Shown: positions 27,593 to 37,344, counted from the stretch's first letter. The stretch is DNA of 64,000 nt from Methanomassiliicoccales archaeon (GCA_014361295.1 JACIVX010000001.1:445924-509923); one strand, 5' to 3'. A program made the numbers and translations. The notes: generated by a model from the letters alone, not told the origin.

Positions 27593-28683
27593 TGGAAGAG
27601 TACCTCGTCGAGGCCCGCGGGTTGAAGAAACATTTCCCGATACGCGCAGGGCTGTTCAGGAGAGAGCTCGGTAGTGTGAAGGCTGTCGATGGTGTCAACA
27701 TCGCCATAAAGAAGGGCGAAACTGTGGGTCTCGTAGGGGAAAGTGGGTGTGGCAAAACAACGGCAGGCCGCTGCATGCTCAACCTGATCCCGCCAACGGA
27801 AGGTCATGTGTATTATCGAATGCCTTCGGAAGTAAGAAAAAGGCTCATCGAAATCGAAGAGAAGTTGTGTCAACTGGATGAGAAGAATCAATTTGATGAA
27901 AAGGAGAAGGTCAAGCTGGAAAACGAATTGCTTGAGATCCAGAAGGCTTACGCACTGGACATGAAGGAAGAGGAGGAAATGAGAAAACTCCGGCGCTACA
28001 TGCAGATTGTTTTCCAAGATCCATTTTCCTCCCTTAACCCAAGAATGCTCATCAAGGATATCGTTGGCGAGCCGCTCCTCGTCCACGGTGTCGCGAAAGG
28101 AGAGGAGTTGAGAGAGCGGGTTACAGCTCTTCTTGAGAGAGTTGGTCTCAACCCAGAACATCTTTATAGATATCCTCACGAATTCAGCGGCGGGCAGAGA
28201 CAAAGGATCGGCATTGCACGCGCATTTGCACTCAATCCAGATTTCGTTGTGTTAGATGAGCCAACTTCCGCGTTAGACGTTTCTGTTCAAGCACAAATCT
28301 TGAACTTACTCAATGATCTTCAGGCGGAGTTCGGGCTTTCCTATCTTTTCATATCCCACGATCTCAGCACGATCAAGTACATGTGCGACACAATCAATGT
28401 CATGTATTTGGGAAAGATTGTTGAAACGGCGAGCAAAGATGAACTCTTTAGAAAACCACTTCACCCTTACACCGAGGCACTCCTTTCGGTCATTCCGATT
28501 CCAGATCCCGATCTTCGAAGAGACAGGATCATCCTCGCTGGCGATATTCCAAGCCCGGCCAACCCGCCATCAGGTTGCCGGTTCCATACGAGGTGCAGAT
28601 ATCGTGAGGCAATATGCGAACAGAAGGAGCCGCCCCTCGTTGATAAAGGCGGAGGGCATCTTGTCGCCTGCCATTTCCGATGA
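27592..28683 (+). CDS. dppF: Peptide ABC transporter ATPase, DppF type with insert
   Basis: 363 residues. Walker [11 protein letters not shown]-loop [14 protein letters not shown], signature FSGGQRQRI, Walker [14 protein letters not shown]-loop YLFISHDLS and the C-terminal Cys motif [14 protein letters not shown]. Like its partner it has a charged helical insert between Walker A and Q-loop ([19 protein letters not shown].., [15 protein letters not shown]). The ATG at 27592 shares bases with the dppD stop (TGATGG), so translation is coupled. The pair powers the importer. Confidence 0.93.
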   Translation: MEEYLVEARGLKKHFPIRAGLFRRELGSVKAVDGVNIAIKKGETVGLVGESGCGKTTAGRCMLNLIPPTEGHVYYRMPSEVRKRLIEIEEKLCQLDEKNQFDEKEKVKLENELLEIQKAYALDMKEEEEMRKLRRYMQIVFQDPFSSLNPRMLIKDIVGEPLLVHGVAKGEELRERVTALLERVGLNPEHLYRYPHEFSGGQRQRIGIARAFALNPDFVVLDEPTSALDVSVQAQILNLLNDLQAEFGLSYLFISHDLSTIKYMCDTINVMYLGKIVETASKDELFRKPLHPYTEALLSVIPIPDPDLRRDRIILAGDIPSPANPPSGCRFHTRCRYREAICEQKEPPLVDKGGGHLVACHFR

Positions 28684-28693
28684 GAAATAGATC

Positions 28694-28996
28694 ATGGCAA
28701 AAAAACGCATAATTAGAATTCAAGAAAAGGAGAATGCACAGGAAAAGACCGAGGAAGTCAAAGAACCAGAGATGCCTTGGTCTTTGTGGATTAAAAAAAC
28801 CTATCTAAAGTACTGGTATGCAGTTGGATGCATGTTCCTCGATTCATTTCTTATTCTCGAAATCATCAGAATCTATGGCGCTGGCGCGACTGCTCCCTTA
28901 ATCGCATTTGCGCTTGTTTTGCTAATTCTCGGCGAAGTCTTCCTCTACAGCAAAATCTGGAAGCGCGAGTCGAACAAAAGCGGAAAGATTGGATAA
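28694..28996 (+). CDS. Small two-helix membrane protein
   Basis: 100 residues, unrecognised. A charged N-terminus (about 1-25) is followed by a Trp-rich stretch (PWSLWIKKTYLKYWY), and two membrane helices (about 41-60 and 66-86), ending with a basic tail. It begins 10 bp after dppF and may be the last gene of that operon; whether it takes part in transport is unknown. Confidence 0.6.
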   Translation: MAKKRIIRIQEKENAQEKTEEVKEPEMPWSLWIKKTYLKYWYAVGCMFLDSFLILEIIRIYGAGATAPLIAFALVLLILGEVFLYSKIWKRESNKSGKIG

Positions 28997-29047
28997 ACAA
29001 AAAAAGCACTGGAATCTTATTATAGCATGATTTCCATGTAAAAAGCG

Positions 29048-29751
29048 ATGTCGTCTGTTGCGGTGATTCTCGCATCAGTCATCGCATCGCTGATGATTTT
29101 CATCACCATCGTGTTGCTCGTTGCACATTACACCTCGGCTGGCCTCACCGATCTTTGGGTGGAGGATTCCTTGTTGGAGACGATCGCGTACGCCGCTCTC
29201 GTCGCAATTGCAGCAATCTTTTTTTTTCTTTCATCAATCTCAAAATCGTCGATGGTTTCCCACCTGTCAGTATCAACATCACTGGCGCCCTTGTTCCTCT
29301 ACTCATCTCGTGTCTAATCATTATATTTCGAAAAATCAAAATCGTTCACTTAATCATTTCAGTATCCATCACGATACTTCTATCATACGCCTTCACCGAT
29401 ATCAGGAATGGCCAAGTCGTGATCGATTTTCCTTTCTGGCTCGTCGTTTCTGCGGTTGCAGCCTTGTGCGCTTATATTCTTGCAGGTGAAAAGGATTTGT
29501 TACAAGCCTCCGCGATTTCGTATGCAACGGCAAGTCTCGGTACATTTATTGGCCTCGACGTTTTGCAACTGGCCTCGCTATGGGGCAATGAGACGAGAGA
29601 ATTCATTTTTGGAGCGGGCGGTATCATTGATTTCGTCTTTCTCGCAGGGATCATTGCCATTGCGGTCCTGTGGACCGCAACGAGTTTTGCTTCTTGCATG
29701 AAAAAAATAATCATTGCTTTAAATCATAAACGATCAAACAGGGAAATTTGA
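29048..29751 (+). pseudogene. DUF1614 membrane protein, one frameshift
   Basis: Two overlapping frames together encode one DUF1614 protein of about 234 residues. The first (from ATG 29048) gives helices to residue 60 (LVAIAAIFFF); the second continues from the same nine-T run (29219-29227) with FINLKIVDGFPPVSINITGAL, then ISYATASLGTFIGLDVLQL and FGAGGIIDFVFLAGIIAI, the DUF1614 signature (normally SIGGAGTFDGIFLTGI). One T too many or too few in the homopolymer explains the break, so a sequencing indel is as likely as a true pseudogene. Function of DUF1614 is unknown. Confidence 0.75.
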
Positions 29752-29828
29752 TCGAAACGAATATGCCAATACTTTCTTTAATTTGAAAAACGATTCGGGT
29801 TTTTGGGGAAAGTTTGACAGTTGTAAGC

Positions 29829-30191
29829 ATGGATGACGTTGTAATGGCGTTGAAAAATACGCTGGGAAAGAAAGGAATGGCCGAGAATGATATTAAACGC
29901 CTAGCAGAATATCTGATGAGCTTTTTTGGCTATACGAATGAAGTCATCGACAATCGTCTCACATCTGAAGATAGAGATGTTTTCTACATGCTCGAAGAGG
30001 AAGGATTGCTGACAACAACGCAGGAAGAAGTGCATTTAAAAAAAGGAAAGCTTTGGAGAATCCATTACTGGATTTTGAAGAGCGATCAAATTCTTCGTCT
30101 CGCTAGACAAGGTGATGAAGAACAGAAAAAGAAGGACGATTCCTCGGCAATTTATGACGAGATTTCTGATGAAGTTTGGAGTCGGGAATGA
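29829..30191 (+). CDS. Small winged-helix-like protein, unknown
   Basis: About 120 residues, not recognised with confidence. The middle part (DDVVMALKNTLGKKGMAEND, LAEYLMSFFGYTNEVIDNRL, DRDVFYMLEEEGLLTTTQEE) looks like a helical domain with a winged-helix element, ending in an aromatic segment (KLWRIHYWILKSDQI) and an acidic tail. Similar short proteins occur in Thermoplasmatota as uncharacterised families. An in-frame TTG at 29814 is an alternative start. The protease gene follows after 79 bp. Confidence 0.6.
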   Translation: MDDVVMALKNTLGKKGMAENDIKRLAEYLMSFFGYTNEVIDNRLTSEDRDVFYMLEEEGLLTTTQEEVHLKKGKLWRIHYWILKSDQILRLARQGDEEQKKKDDSSAIYDEISDEVWSRE

Positions 30192-30270
30192 TCTCTGAAA
30201 TCATGGTTTTCACGTCCTCTGCCTGTTAATCCTTTAATACTTCTTTTTCCTTTACGAGCCAGAGAATTTG

Positions 30271-31878
30271 ATGAACCCATACATTATCGCGCTCATCGTC
30301 GTTATCGCATACATTTTTTTAGTTTACTCCTTGCACAAACTCGGATTCCTTGCAAAACACGGAATCCGAATGATCGGGCCAATCCTCATGTGGAGGACAT
30401 CGAGAGGAAAGTTGCTGATAGAAAAGCTATCGAAACCAAGGAGATTTTGGCATTTCTACAGCGCTTTTGCCAAGATCATTTGTATTGCTGCGATGATCGT
30501 TATCATGGCCCTGCTGATCTGGGAAGCAACGATAGTCGCAAATATTCCTGCGGAAAGGGCACCGGGACCTGAGTTGCTTATCGGAATCCCAGGGATCAAC
30601 CCGATCATTCCGATCGGTTACGGCATCGTTGGATTGATTGTCGCCGTCGTGGCTCATGAATTCGCTCACGGAATCATGACACGTGTTGGCAATATGGCAG
30701 TGAAATCTCTTGGCCTCCTATTTCTCGTCATTCCATTAGGCGCATTTGTCGAACCTGATGAGGAGGAGCTCGTCAAAACTGAGAAAAAGAAAAGGACGAG
30801 TGTATACGCGGCAGGTCCTGCGACGAATATCGTACTTGCACTTATTTGCGCCCTGATTTTTTCTTCACTCTTCGTCGCTTCGGCAACTCCAGTCAGACCG
30901 AATCCCGTTGTTATCAATGTGGCCAACGATAGCCCAGCAGAACATGCAGGATTGCTTTTTGGATCTCAGATTGTAAAAATTGAAGGAGTAGAAGTCGTGA
31001 ATATATCTGACGTCGAGAACATCAGTGTTCCTGACCCTGGCGAGTTGGTTTCTGTTGAATTCTATTACGCAGGTCATATTAATAGAGTGAATGTCACATC
31101 CGGAGTCGTGGTCACCCAGATAGCACCTGGTTTGCCCGCAGCCAGGGCTGGAATAAAACCGGGAATGATCATCGCTTCGATCAACGATACCATCGTGCGT
31201 AATGAATTTGATTTTAAGAGAGCTATGTCATTGACAAAACCATATCAGACGGTGAATATCACATTACTTGCGTACTTTGATGCAACAGGAACTTTCGAAG
31301 TGTTTGATGAGATAACGGAGATAACGCTGGAAAGCAAGTTGGAATATTATAAGAAAATGGTGCCAGAACTGATCGGACCAGATTTCAAGGACACAGGATA
31401 TCTCGGCATCAATACGGCATACATCGGTGCGACGCTCAATTCACCAGATGTACTGTTGAAAAGGCTCGCTCACCCATATGAAGGTGTTACCGATTTAGAT
31501 GGCTTTATTTCATCAACGCTCACATATATCTCACTGCCATTCCTCGGTCTCGCGCCGTTGAGATCTCCATTGGCCGATCTTTTTGTTCCAGGGGGCACGA
31601 TGGCATTTCTCCCCACCAGCACTTTTTGGGTTATTGCCAATTGCATGTACTGGATCTTTTGGATAAATCTCATGGTTGGCCTGACAAATGTTTTACCAGC
31701 TGTCCCACTGGACGGTGGATATCTCTTTAAGGATTGGCTCGATTCGTTCGTCAGGAAGTTTAAAAAGAATGCAACAGAAAAGGAAAGAGAGAAATACATC
31801 GCGGCGATCACTTACGCTCTCGCTTTCTTCGTTTTAGTGCTGATACTCTGGCAGATTATTGGACCACGAATCATCTAG
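30271..31878 (+). CDS. Site-2 protease family (M50) membrane metalloprotease
   Basis: 535 residues. Zinc site HEFAHG at about residue 129 inside a membrane helix, and a distal Asp motif NVLPAVPLDGG about 345 residues later near the C-terminus; several further membrane helices. Between them are two PDZ-like units (NDSPAEHAGLLFGSQIVKIEGVEVV; VTQIAPGLPAARAGIKPGMI). S2P enzymes cut membrane-bound regulators within the bilayer. The target is unknown; no anti-sigma-like protein is next to it. ATG 30271 chosen over the adjoining TTG. Confidence 0.9.
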   Translation: MNPYIIALIVVIAYIFLVYSLHKLGFLAKHGIRMIGPILMWRTSRGKLLIEKLSKPRRFWHFYSAFAKIICIAAMIVIMALLIWEATIVANIPAERAPGPELLIGIPGINPIIPIGYGIVGLIVAVVAHEFAHGIMTRVGNMAVKSLGLLFLVIPLGAFVEPDEEELVKTEKKKRTSVYAAGPATNIVLALICALIFSSLFVASATPVRPNPVVINVANDSPAEHAGLLFGSQIVKIEGVEVVNISDVENISVPDPGELVSVEFYYAGHINRVNVTSGVVVTQIAPGLPAARAGIKPGMIIASINDTIVRNEFDFKRAMSLTKPYQTVNITLLAYFDATGTFEVFDEITEITLESKLEYYKKMVPELIGPDFKDTGYLGINTAYIGATLNSPDVLLKRLAHPYEGVTDLDGFISSTLTYISLPFLGLAPLRSPLADLFVPGGTMAFLPTSTFWVIANCMYWIFWINLMVGLTNVLPAVPLDGGYLFKDWLDSFVRKFKKNATEKEREKYIAAITYALAFFVLVLILWQIIGPRII

Positions 31879-31887
31879 ATATCCTTT

Positions 31888-32163
31888 TTATCTCTTCGCG
31901 AACGAGATGAAAATTACACGAAATCCTGACTCGTTGCATCGGGGGCATAGATCAGGATCGAGCGATTTGAAATTTGAAAAGAGCTCGTATATCTCCCCGC
32001 AATTTGGGCATCTCCTGTAGATGGCAAATGGGGGCCGGAAATGCTCGCAATATTCAACGACTTCCTCCCTGTCGTGTGGACAGAAATCAGTCCAACAATT
32101 ATCACACAGACTCCTGCGACTGAGATTGACGCAAAGATGCTCTCCGACCCTCACCTTTGTCAT
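31888..32163 (-). CDS. Cys-rich zinc-binding protein, unknown
   Basis: 91 residues with about nine Cys. An N-terminal group (HLCVNLSRRSLCDNCWTDFC) and a C-terminal zinc ribbon (CPNCGEIYELFSNF.., LCPRCNESGF) suggest two metal sites. No family recognised. Convergent with the protease gene, from which it is separated by 9 bp. Confidence 0.65.
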   Translation of the reverse strand: MTKVRVGEHLCVNLSRRSLCDNCWTDFCPHDREEVVEYCEHFRPPFAIYRRCPNCGEIYELFSNFKSLDPDLCPRCNESGFRVIFISFAKR

Positions 32164-32314
32164 CAGATTTCACCGCAATTTCTTTTGACGTTATTTAATC
32201 CTTATAGTATTTGAATCTAAATAATGCAAATCACGATCATTTTGCTTTAATTTCGTCGCGATGTGAACATAGTCATAAAAAAAAGAAAAGATGGGGAAAA
32301 TTCATCGCGCGATC

Positions 32315-34420
32315 TTATGCAATGTCGTTTCTCATCCTATCTTTGAGCTCTCCGATCTTGCCCTTGTTCCAGCTGCTTGTCTTTGAAAAGAAACCAGTGA
32401 CTCTTGTGATTCCTTCGACATCAGGCGAAGAGCAATATGGACAGGTCGACCTCAACCCTCTGCTCGTCTTACCGCAACTCAGGCAGGAGGTGAACTCAGG
32501 ACTGAAAGCAATTTGAGCATTTTGACTGTTCTCAAATGTCTTTTTGACGAACGAAGCTATGCTCTCTGCTGGAGGCTTATGTTCACCGAGCCATACATGC
32601 GTGAGTGCGCCGGCTTCAATTAACGGATGGAAGAGCCCTTCTGTTCGCACCCTCTCAATCGCGCTCACCGGCGCTCCAACGTTGAGATATGTCGAGTTTG
32701 TGTAATAGATTTCACCAGTGCTCTTATTGCCCCGTATGACCGTAGGAGCTTGGAGTGGATAATACTTCATATCGAGTCTTGCAAAGCGGTATGCGGTGCT
32801 TTCGGCTGGTGTCTGCTCGAGAGGCATTCTTATGCCAAGCTCAGCAGCGAGCCGATCGGCCTCAGTTTTCATCGCCGCAATCACTTTTAAACCGAACCTC
32901 AACGCATCTTTTGATTCATGCATTTGTTCACCAGTGTGATACTGAACCATCTCGTTGAGTCCGACCATTCCGACAAGATAAGAGGCCTTTTCGAGCCTGA
33001 AATAAGGCTCTCCATCGAGATTCATTGTCAGAAGTGCAAGAGGGCCGTGTTTACCCATCTTGAGCAGCTTCATGATGAATTCTCTTTTCTGGAGATGAGC
33101 TTGTGCGACGAGTTCCACTCGTTCCCGGAGTATCTCGAAGAGTCTTTCATCATCCTGATGCGCTTCATAAGCAATTCTTGGTAGATTGATCGTCACGTTT
33201 TGCATCGCAGAGTACCTCATCTTCCAAGGCATCTTAGCGTCCTCGAGATCATTTTTGTCGAGCTTGAATGCCAATCTACAGCATTCGCTGATTTTTGCAG
33301 TATTTCCACGATCAAACACGAAATACGTGTTTCCTTTCTCGGATGCTACATGCGATATTTTCTGCAGAAACTCTTCGTGACCCTCGGTTGAGAAGAACTT
33401 TTCAGTCATATGGACATTAGGTTTCGGGAAGAAGAATGGTCTGCCGAGTGCATCGCCTTCGAGATAAACATCAAAGAGTGCCGATACAAACCTCTGACTT
33501 TCTTCGATGTAATCCTCGTAATTCTGCCCCGTGAATTCACCTTTCGGACCAATTGCGGGAACGCCAACGAAGTGGTCTGGAATTTCCCAGTAAAGATTGA
33601 GATCGCTGAAGATTGATTGACCGCCTCTTGCTACGGCTTGCTGTGCAAACTCAAAAATCAGAATTTGTGCAAGCTGCTTCATCCTGACATCGTCAACATT
33701 CTCGAGGTAGGGAGCGAGGAATATGTTAACAGCATCCCATCCTATTGCGCCCGCGAAGTGACCTTGGAGAGCTGCTGAGAATTTTATAATTTGCTCAATG
33801 AGAACTTCTGGATGCTTCGCCGGTTTTGCAATTGATATCGCATTGGGTAGATTTAAACCGAATTTCTTAACATATTCAATTGATTGTCCGCTGCAATAGG
33901 GTCTGTCTATCATGCCTAGATCATGCAGGTGAATGTCACCCCGCATGTGCGCGTCTGCAAGTTCCTGCGAAAAGACTTCAAGCAACGCGAACTCCTTCTT
34001 GATCCTCTCAGCAAGTGTTAGATTTGTGGCCTCGGGTCCATGCGGAACATTAGCATTTTCTTTGTTTGGATTCATGATGATCTGTCTTGTGTCATAAAGT
34101 GGTACACCGAGTCTCGTGTGTTGCTTCCTTATCTTCGCCAGCCCGTATTCTACAAGCTTCGCATTCGTCAGTTCTCTAATTAGAGGTGCTGTGATTACAT
34201 CTAGATCGAGGCTCAATATCAATTTCTCGACTTCGCGAGCTACGATCGAAGCAGCGTCCTCGCTGATCGTTGTTTCACGGATCAGCGCTTCGTAGATCTT
34301 GCTCCGATCCCATTTCTTTATCTCTTCGTCAGATGTCCTGACAAAGAGCGACAATTCAGTCGACTCTTTTTCGTCGGAGTAAACTTCTCCAGGTTCGCGA
34401 AGATACTCTACCGCCTTCAT
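32315..34420 (-). CDS. nrdD: Anaerobic ribonucleoside-triphosphate reductase
   Basis: 701 residues. N-terminal ATP-cone (about 25-115), then the glycyl-radical catalytic barrel (HMRGDIHLHDLGMIDRPYC, GGQSIFSDLNL), a C-terminal zinc site CLSCG..CPYC and the radical segment RVTGFF, whose Gly is near residue 676. It reduces ribonucleotides to deoxyribonucleotides under anaerobic conditions after activation by the radical-SAM protein NrdG, which is not in this window. A divergent winged-helix gene starts at 34589 and shares the upstream region. Confidence 0.96.
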   Translation of the reverse strand: MKAVEYLREPGEVYSDEKESTELSLFVRTSDEEIKKWDRSKIYEALIRETTISEDAASIVAREVEKLILSLDLDVITAPLIRELTNAKLVEYGLAKIRKQHTRLGVPLYDTRQIIMNPNKENANVPHGPEATNLTLAERIKKEFALLEVFSQELADAHMRGDIHLHDLGMIDRPYCSGQSIEYVKKFGLNLPNAISIAKPAKHPEVLIEQIIKFSAALQGHFAGAIGWDAVNIFLAPYLENVDDVRMKQLAQILIFEFAQQAVARGGQSIFSDLNLYWEIPDHFVGVPAIGPKGEFTGQNYEDYIEESQRFVSALFDVYLEGDALGRPFFFPKPNVHMTEKFFSTEGHEEFLQKISHVASEKGNTYFVFDRGNTAKISECCRLAFKLDKNDLEDAKMPWKMRYSAMQNVTINLPRIAYEAHQDDERLFEILRERVELVAQAHLQKREFIMKLLKMGKHGPLALLTMNLDGEPYFRLEKASYLVGMVGLNEMVQYHTGEQMHESKDALRFGLKVIAAMKTEADRLAAELGIRMPLEQTPAESTAYRFARLDMKYYPLQAPTVIRGNKSTGEIYYTNSTYLNVGAPVSAIERVRTEGLFHPLIEAGALTHVWLGEHKPPAESIASFVKKTFENSQNAQIAFSPEFTSCLSCGKTSRGLRSTCPYCSSPDVEGITRVTGFFSKTSSWNKGKIGELKDRMRNDIA

Positions 34421-34588
34421 GTTATCACACTTCTCAAAAGTGATGCTCAGATATTACGCATCCCATTACAAGGCAACTAATACTATTTTCACGCCTGCTT
34501 AAAGGCATTTTGGAACACGTTTTGATAAAAATTAACGGTTATTGAAAGGTTATTTATTTATCAAATCTTTTACCATATCTGTGATCAA

Positions 34589-35170
34589 TTGTTCCATCCA
34601 GAGGAAGATTTAAGGAGAACAATTTACGAAATACTAGGCACTGAAGGTAAATCTATCAGCGCCCTTTCAAAAGAATTGGAAAAAAGAGGATTTAAAATCC
34701 ACCGGTTGGTATTGACAGGATATCTCAGAGCATTAGCAGACATTAGACTACTCAGAGAATATGAGGTACCTCCAGCTAAACTTTACGTTCCTGCGAAAGC
34801 TCAGGAGAAGGATATTTATACTGTCGTAGGAGAAAAAGCCAGGATGATAGCAAGTGGCGAAAAGGCGAATGCCCTGATCTTGTACACACTCTGCAAACTC
34901 TTCAAACGACCGATATTTCAGGATGAATTAAAAAGAGCAGGGGTTGAAGACCGAATGCCCGGGAGGATCGCGACAACGGAAGAAAGACAGGAGGCAAAGA
35001 AGGTTCTTTCAAAAGCTGGATGGAAAATCCCCGATAGCGTCAAAGCATATTTAATCGAGGATGAAACGCTCAAGGAAGCGTCCGATGAGATCCTAAAGAT
35101 GATTGTTTTGGACCTTTTTGACGCATGGCACATGGTAAAGGAAACAACTCAGACTAAACTCTCAATTTAG
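34589..35170 (+). CDS. Winged-helix protein, possible regulator
   Basis: 193 residues. The N-terminal part (RRTIYEILGTEGKSISALSKEL then IHRLVLTGYLRALADIRLL) fits a winged-helix DNA-binding domain; the C-terminal half is helical and unassigned. It starts with TTG about 30 bp behind a TATA-like ttatttattta, so it is probably leaderless. Divergent from nrdD with a shared 168-bp region, so control of nrdD is a natural guess but no operator is evident. A 12-bp tandem duplication (ctctcaatttag) spans its stop codon. Confidence 0.65.
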   Translation: MFHPEEDLRRTIYEILGTEGKSISALSKELEKRGFKIHRLVLTGYLRALADIRLLREYEVPPAKLYVPAKAQEKDIYTVVGEKARMIASGEKANALILYTLCKLFKRPIFQDELKRAGVEDRMPGRIATTEERQEAKKVLSKAGWKIPDSVKAYLIEDETLKEASDEILKMIVLDLFDAWHMVKETTQTKLSI

Positions 35171-35284
35171 CTCTCAATTTAGATTATTCCCAGAGGAAGT
35201 GAAAAACCGCTTTCACAAAAGAGAACATTTGATTGTAGAATTCGGGGGTGGAAAATATTTAGTCTTAAGCACATACAGAGCCGC

Positions 35285-36298
35285 ATGAATCTCGAAGCCC
35301 TCATATCAGATATCAGAAAACACCCTGGCATTACGAGAAAACGTACGATCTCCGACGTTCTTCACTTCTTCCCAAAAATCGATCAACAAAACATCCTGGC
35401 CTCATGGGGAGAGGACGCTGCTGTCATCGAATTTGGCGATTCTGTTCTTCTGCTCGCCGCGGATGGTATCATGGAACCGCTGATGAAGACGAATCCCTAC
35501 TTCGCGGGTTATTACTCAGTTCTCGTTAACATTCATGACATTCTTGCAATGGGTGGGGTTCCCCTTGCCATGGTCGATGTGATTTCGATGAAAGAGGAAA
35601 AGATCTGCGCACAGGTGATGAGAGGCGTTGAGGCAGCTGTAAGAAAATTTGGAGTCCCTATAGTTGGCGGCCACACCCATCCAGATTGTGAATATCATGC
35701 TATCGATGTTGCGATTCTTGGCGTTGCGGGAAAGAATGAAGTTATTTACAGTCACACAGCCGAAAACGATGACGATATTATTTTCGCGATGGACACAGAC
35801 GGTTATTTTCCGGAGAAGTTGCCTTATGCATGGGACACCACATCAAAGAAGAGCGAAGAATTCGTAAGGCGGCAGATGCGCATCATGAATGAAATCGGAA
35901 AAAGAGGTCTCGCCAATTCTGGAAAGGATATAAGCAATCCAGGATCTCTAGGGACGCTTGGTATGCTGCTCGAAACCAGCGGGAAAGGGGGTATCGTTGA
36001 TATCGATTTGATACCAAGGCCTGAAAATGAGGATCTAACACAATGGCTCAAAGCTTATCAGGGCTTCGGATTTGTACTGACAGCGAATCCCGAGAATTCT
36101 GAAGAAATTATCAACTTGTTTAACACTGTAAATGTAGACGCGGCAGTCGTTGGGAATGTGCAGTCAGGCAGTAAACTTATTCTGAAACAAGGGAATAATA
36201 CAGGCGTTCTCTTCGATTTTGACAAGGATGTAATCGCGGGATGCAAAGGGCCCTTCATAACAGAAAGAATTCGCAAAAGATCCGAAAACGTGTGCTAG
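35285..36298 (+). CDS. Methanogenesis marker 2-like AIR synthase relative
   Basis: 337 residues of the PurM/ThiL/SelD fold: SWGEDAAVIEFGDSVLLLAADG with the metal-binding Asp, YYSVLVNIHDILAMGGVPLA, VGGHTHPD and DISNPGSLGTLGMLLE. The pattern is closest to methanogenesis marker protein 2 (AIR synthase related), found in methanogens and some relatives; substrate unknown. An ATP-dependent step in cofactor or protein modification is expected for the fold. Its 3' end overlaps the SRP RNA gene on the other strand by 5 bp. Confidence 0.8.
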   Translation: MNLEALISDIRKHPGITRKRTISDVLHFFPKIDQQNILASWGEDAAVIEFGDSVLLLAADGIMEPLMKTNPYFAGYYSVLVNIHDILAMGGVPLAMVDVISMKEEKICAQVMRGVEAAVRKFGVPIVGGHTHPDCEYHAIDVAILGVAGKNEVIYSHTAENDDDIIFAMDTDGYFPEKLPYAWDTTSKKSEEFVRRQMRIMNEIGKRGLANSGKDISNPGSLGTLGMLLETSGKGGIVDIDLIPRPENEDLTQWLKAYQGFGFVLTANPENSEEIINLFNTVNVDAAVVGNVQSGSKLILKQGNNTGVLFDFDKDVIAGCKGPFITERIRKRSENVC

Positions 36299-36603
36299 GC
36301 CACAGGGGTTGCCGCCTGGTTCGATGAGGATTATCCGGACACCTTCTCGGCCCCGTTTCCCCCCGAGCGTCGGTAGTTCATGGTTAAGCTGCTCCCGTCA
36401 GGGCCTGACTCGTTCCCCATGATTAGAGCAAAGGACGCAGCCCTCCAGCTGCATCACAATGCTGCCACCGACCCCGGGGAACAAGACCTCATCGTTGGTG
36501 TAAGGGTCCTCATCGTTCCAGTTACGACGTCCCCTGCTGTCACCCCCGCATATCGACGATTTCGGTGTATAAGGGCACGCCGAACGCCCCGGTCGAGCCT
36601 AGC
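36294..36603 (-). ncRNA. ffs: SRP RNA (7S RNA)
   Basis: About 310 nt. The 5' part contains GGGGCGUUCGGCGUGCCC and ACCGAAAUCGUCGAUAUGC, matching the conserved helix 2-4 region of archaeal SRP RNA. The S-domain helix 8 reads GUCAGGCCC-UGAC-GGGAGCAGC, the SRP54-binding site. The ends pair as helix 1 (GCUAGGC at 36597-36603 with GCCUAGC at 36294-36300). The apical tetraloop is UGAC instead of the usual GNRA type. A TATA box lies 27 bp upstream. srp54 is at 49426 in this window. Confidence 0.88.
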
Positions 36604-36626
36604 GGATGCTCATTAACCCATTTTCG

Positions 36627-36634
36627 TATTTATA
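36627..36634 (-). promoter_or_regulatory. TATA box of SRP RNA
   Basis: TATAAATA on the minus strand, centred about 27 bp before the predicted RNA 5' end at 36603. Confidence 0.6.
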
Positions 36635-36732
36635 CCTATTCTCGATTGATAATGCGTCCGAAAACCGCTCTGTTGATCGATTCTTTTAGTAATCTTTATT
36701 TCATACCTCGATTGTATTATCTATTTAGGGGG

Positions 36733-37344
36733 GTGATTTTAACGAAGGCTGAAGAGACTGCAATTGTCTTCATCGAATTCCAGAACGACTTCTGCAAGCC
36801 TGGAGGCGGCCTTTACGAGGCCGTGAAAGAACAGCTCAAGAAGCAAAGGACGATTGAAAACGCTGCGGACTGCATCAGGAAGGCTCGAGGCAATTGCCTT
36901 ACCATCTTGTGCCCAATACTCTTTGAACAGGACTATCGAGATGCTGGCTGCGCTGGTGTACTCGGACCAATCCATCAGAATGCTGCAAAGGCGAAGGCGT
37001 TTAGAAAGGGCACGTGGGGCGGAGAGATCATCGACGAATTGAAACCAACTGATCAGGATATTGTTATTGAAGGAAAGAGAACGCTCGATGCGTTCCACTC
37101 GAGCAATATTGACTTCGTCCTCAGAGTGAATGGCATAAAAAATGTCGCCTTTGCTGGCTTCCTGACTAATGTATGCGTGGAAGGCACCGCTCGATCCGCT
37201 TACGACAAGGGATATAAAGTCTTCCTCCTCAAAGACTGCACGTGCGCGATGTCTGAGGAGGAGCAAAAGTACGTGGAAACGAAATTCTTCCCGCTTATCG
37301 GCGAGGTCCTCACTCACGATGAGTTCCTGAAGAGATTGGAATAA
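36733..37344 (+). CDS. Isochorismatase-like cysteine hydrolase
   Basis: About 200 residues. IVFIEFQNDFC at the N-terminus, Lys in RKGTWGGEI, and the catalytic Cys in GFLTNVCVEGTARSAYDKGY. The first catalytic acid, usually Asp (DxQNDF), is Glu here, as in some family members. It should hydrolyse an amide or vinyl ether; substrate unknown. The start is uncertain: GTG at 36733 lies inside the ribosome binding site GGGGGGTGAT (36728-36737), and the best-spaced codon is ACG at 36742, giving the natural N-terminus KAEETAIV. The open frame upstream to 36565 belongs to the SRP RNA and its promoter. Confidence 0.85.
   Translation: MILTKAEETAIVFIEFQNDFCKPGGGLYEAVKEQLKKQRTIENAADCIRKARGNCLTILCPILFEQDYRDAGCAGVLGPIHQNAAKAKAFRKGTWGGEIIDELKPTDQDIVIEGKRTLDAFHSSNIDFVLRVNGIKNVAFAGFLTNVCVEGTARSAYDKGYKVFLLKDCTCAMSEEEQKYVETKFFPLIGEVLTHDEFLKRLE

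Noticed and set aside
35158-35181. 12-bp tandem duplication ctctcaatttag across a stop codon
   Set aside because: A simple slippage duplication at the gene end; no sign of function.
36380-36732. Open frames over the SRP RNA and upstream of the cysteine hydrolase
   Set aside because: This DNA is the SRP RNA and its promoter; the protein sequences have no domains and the hydrolase family begins near 36733-36742.
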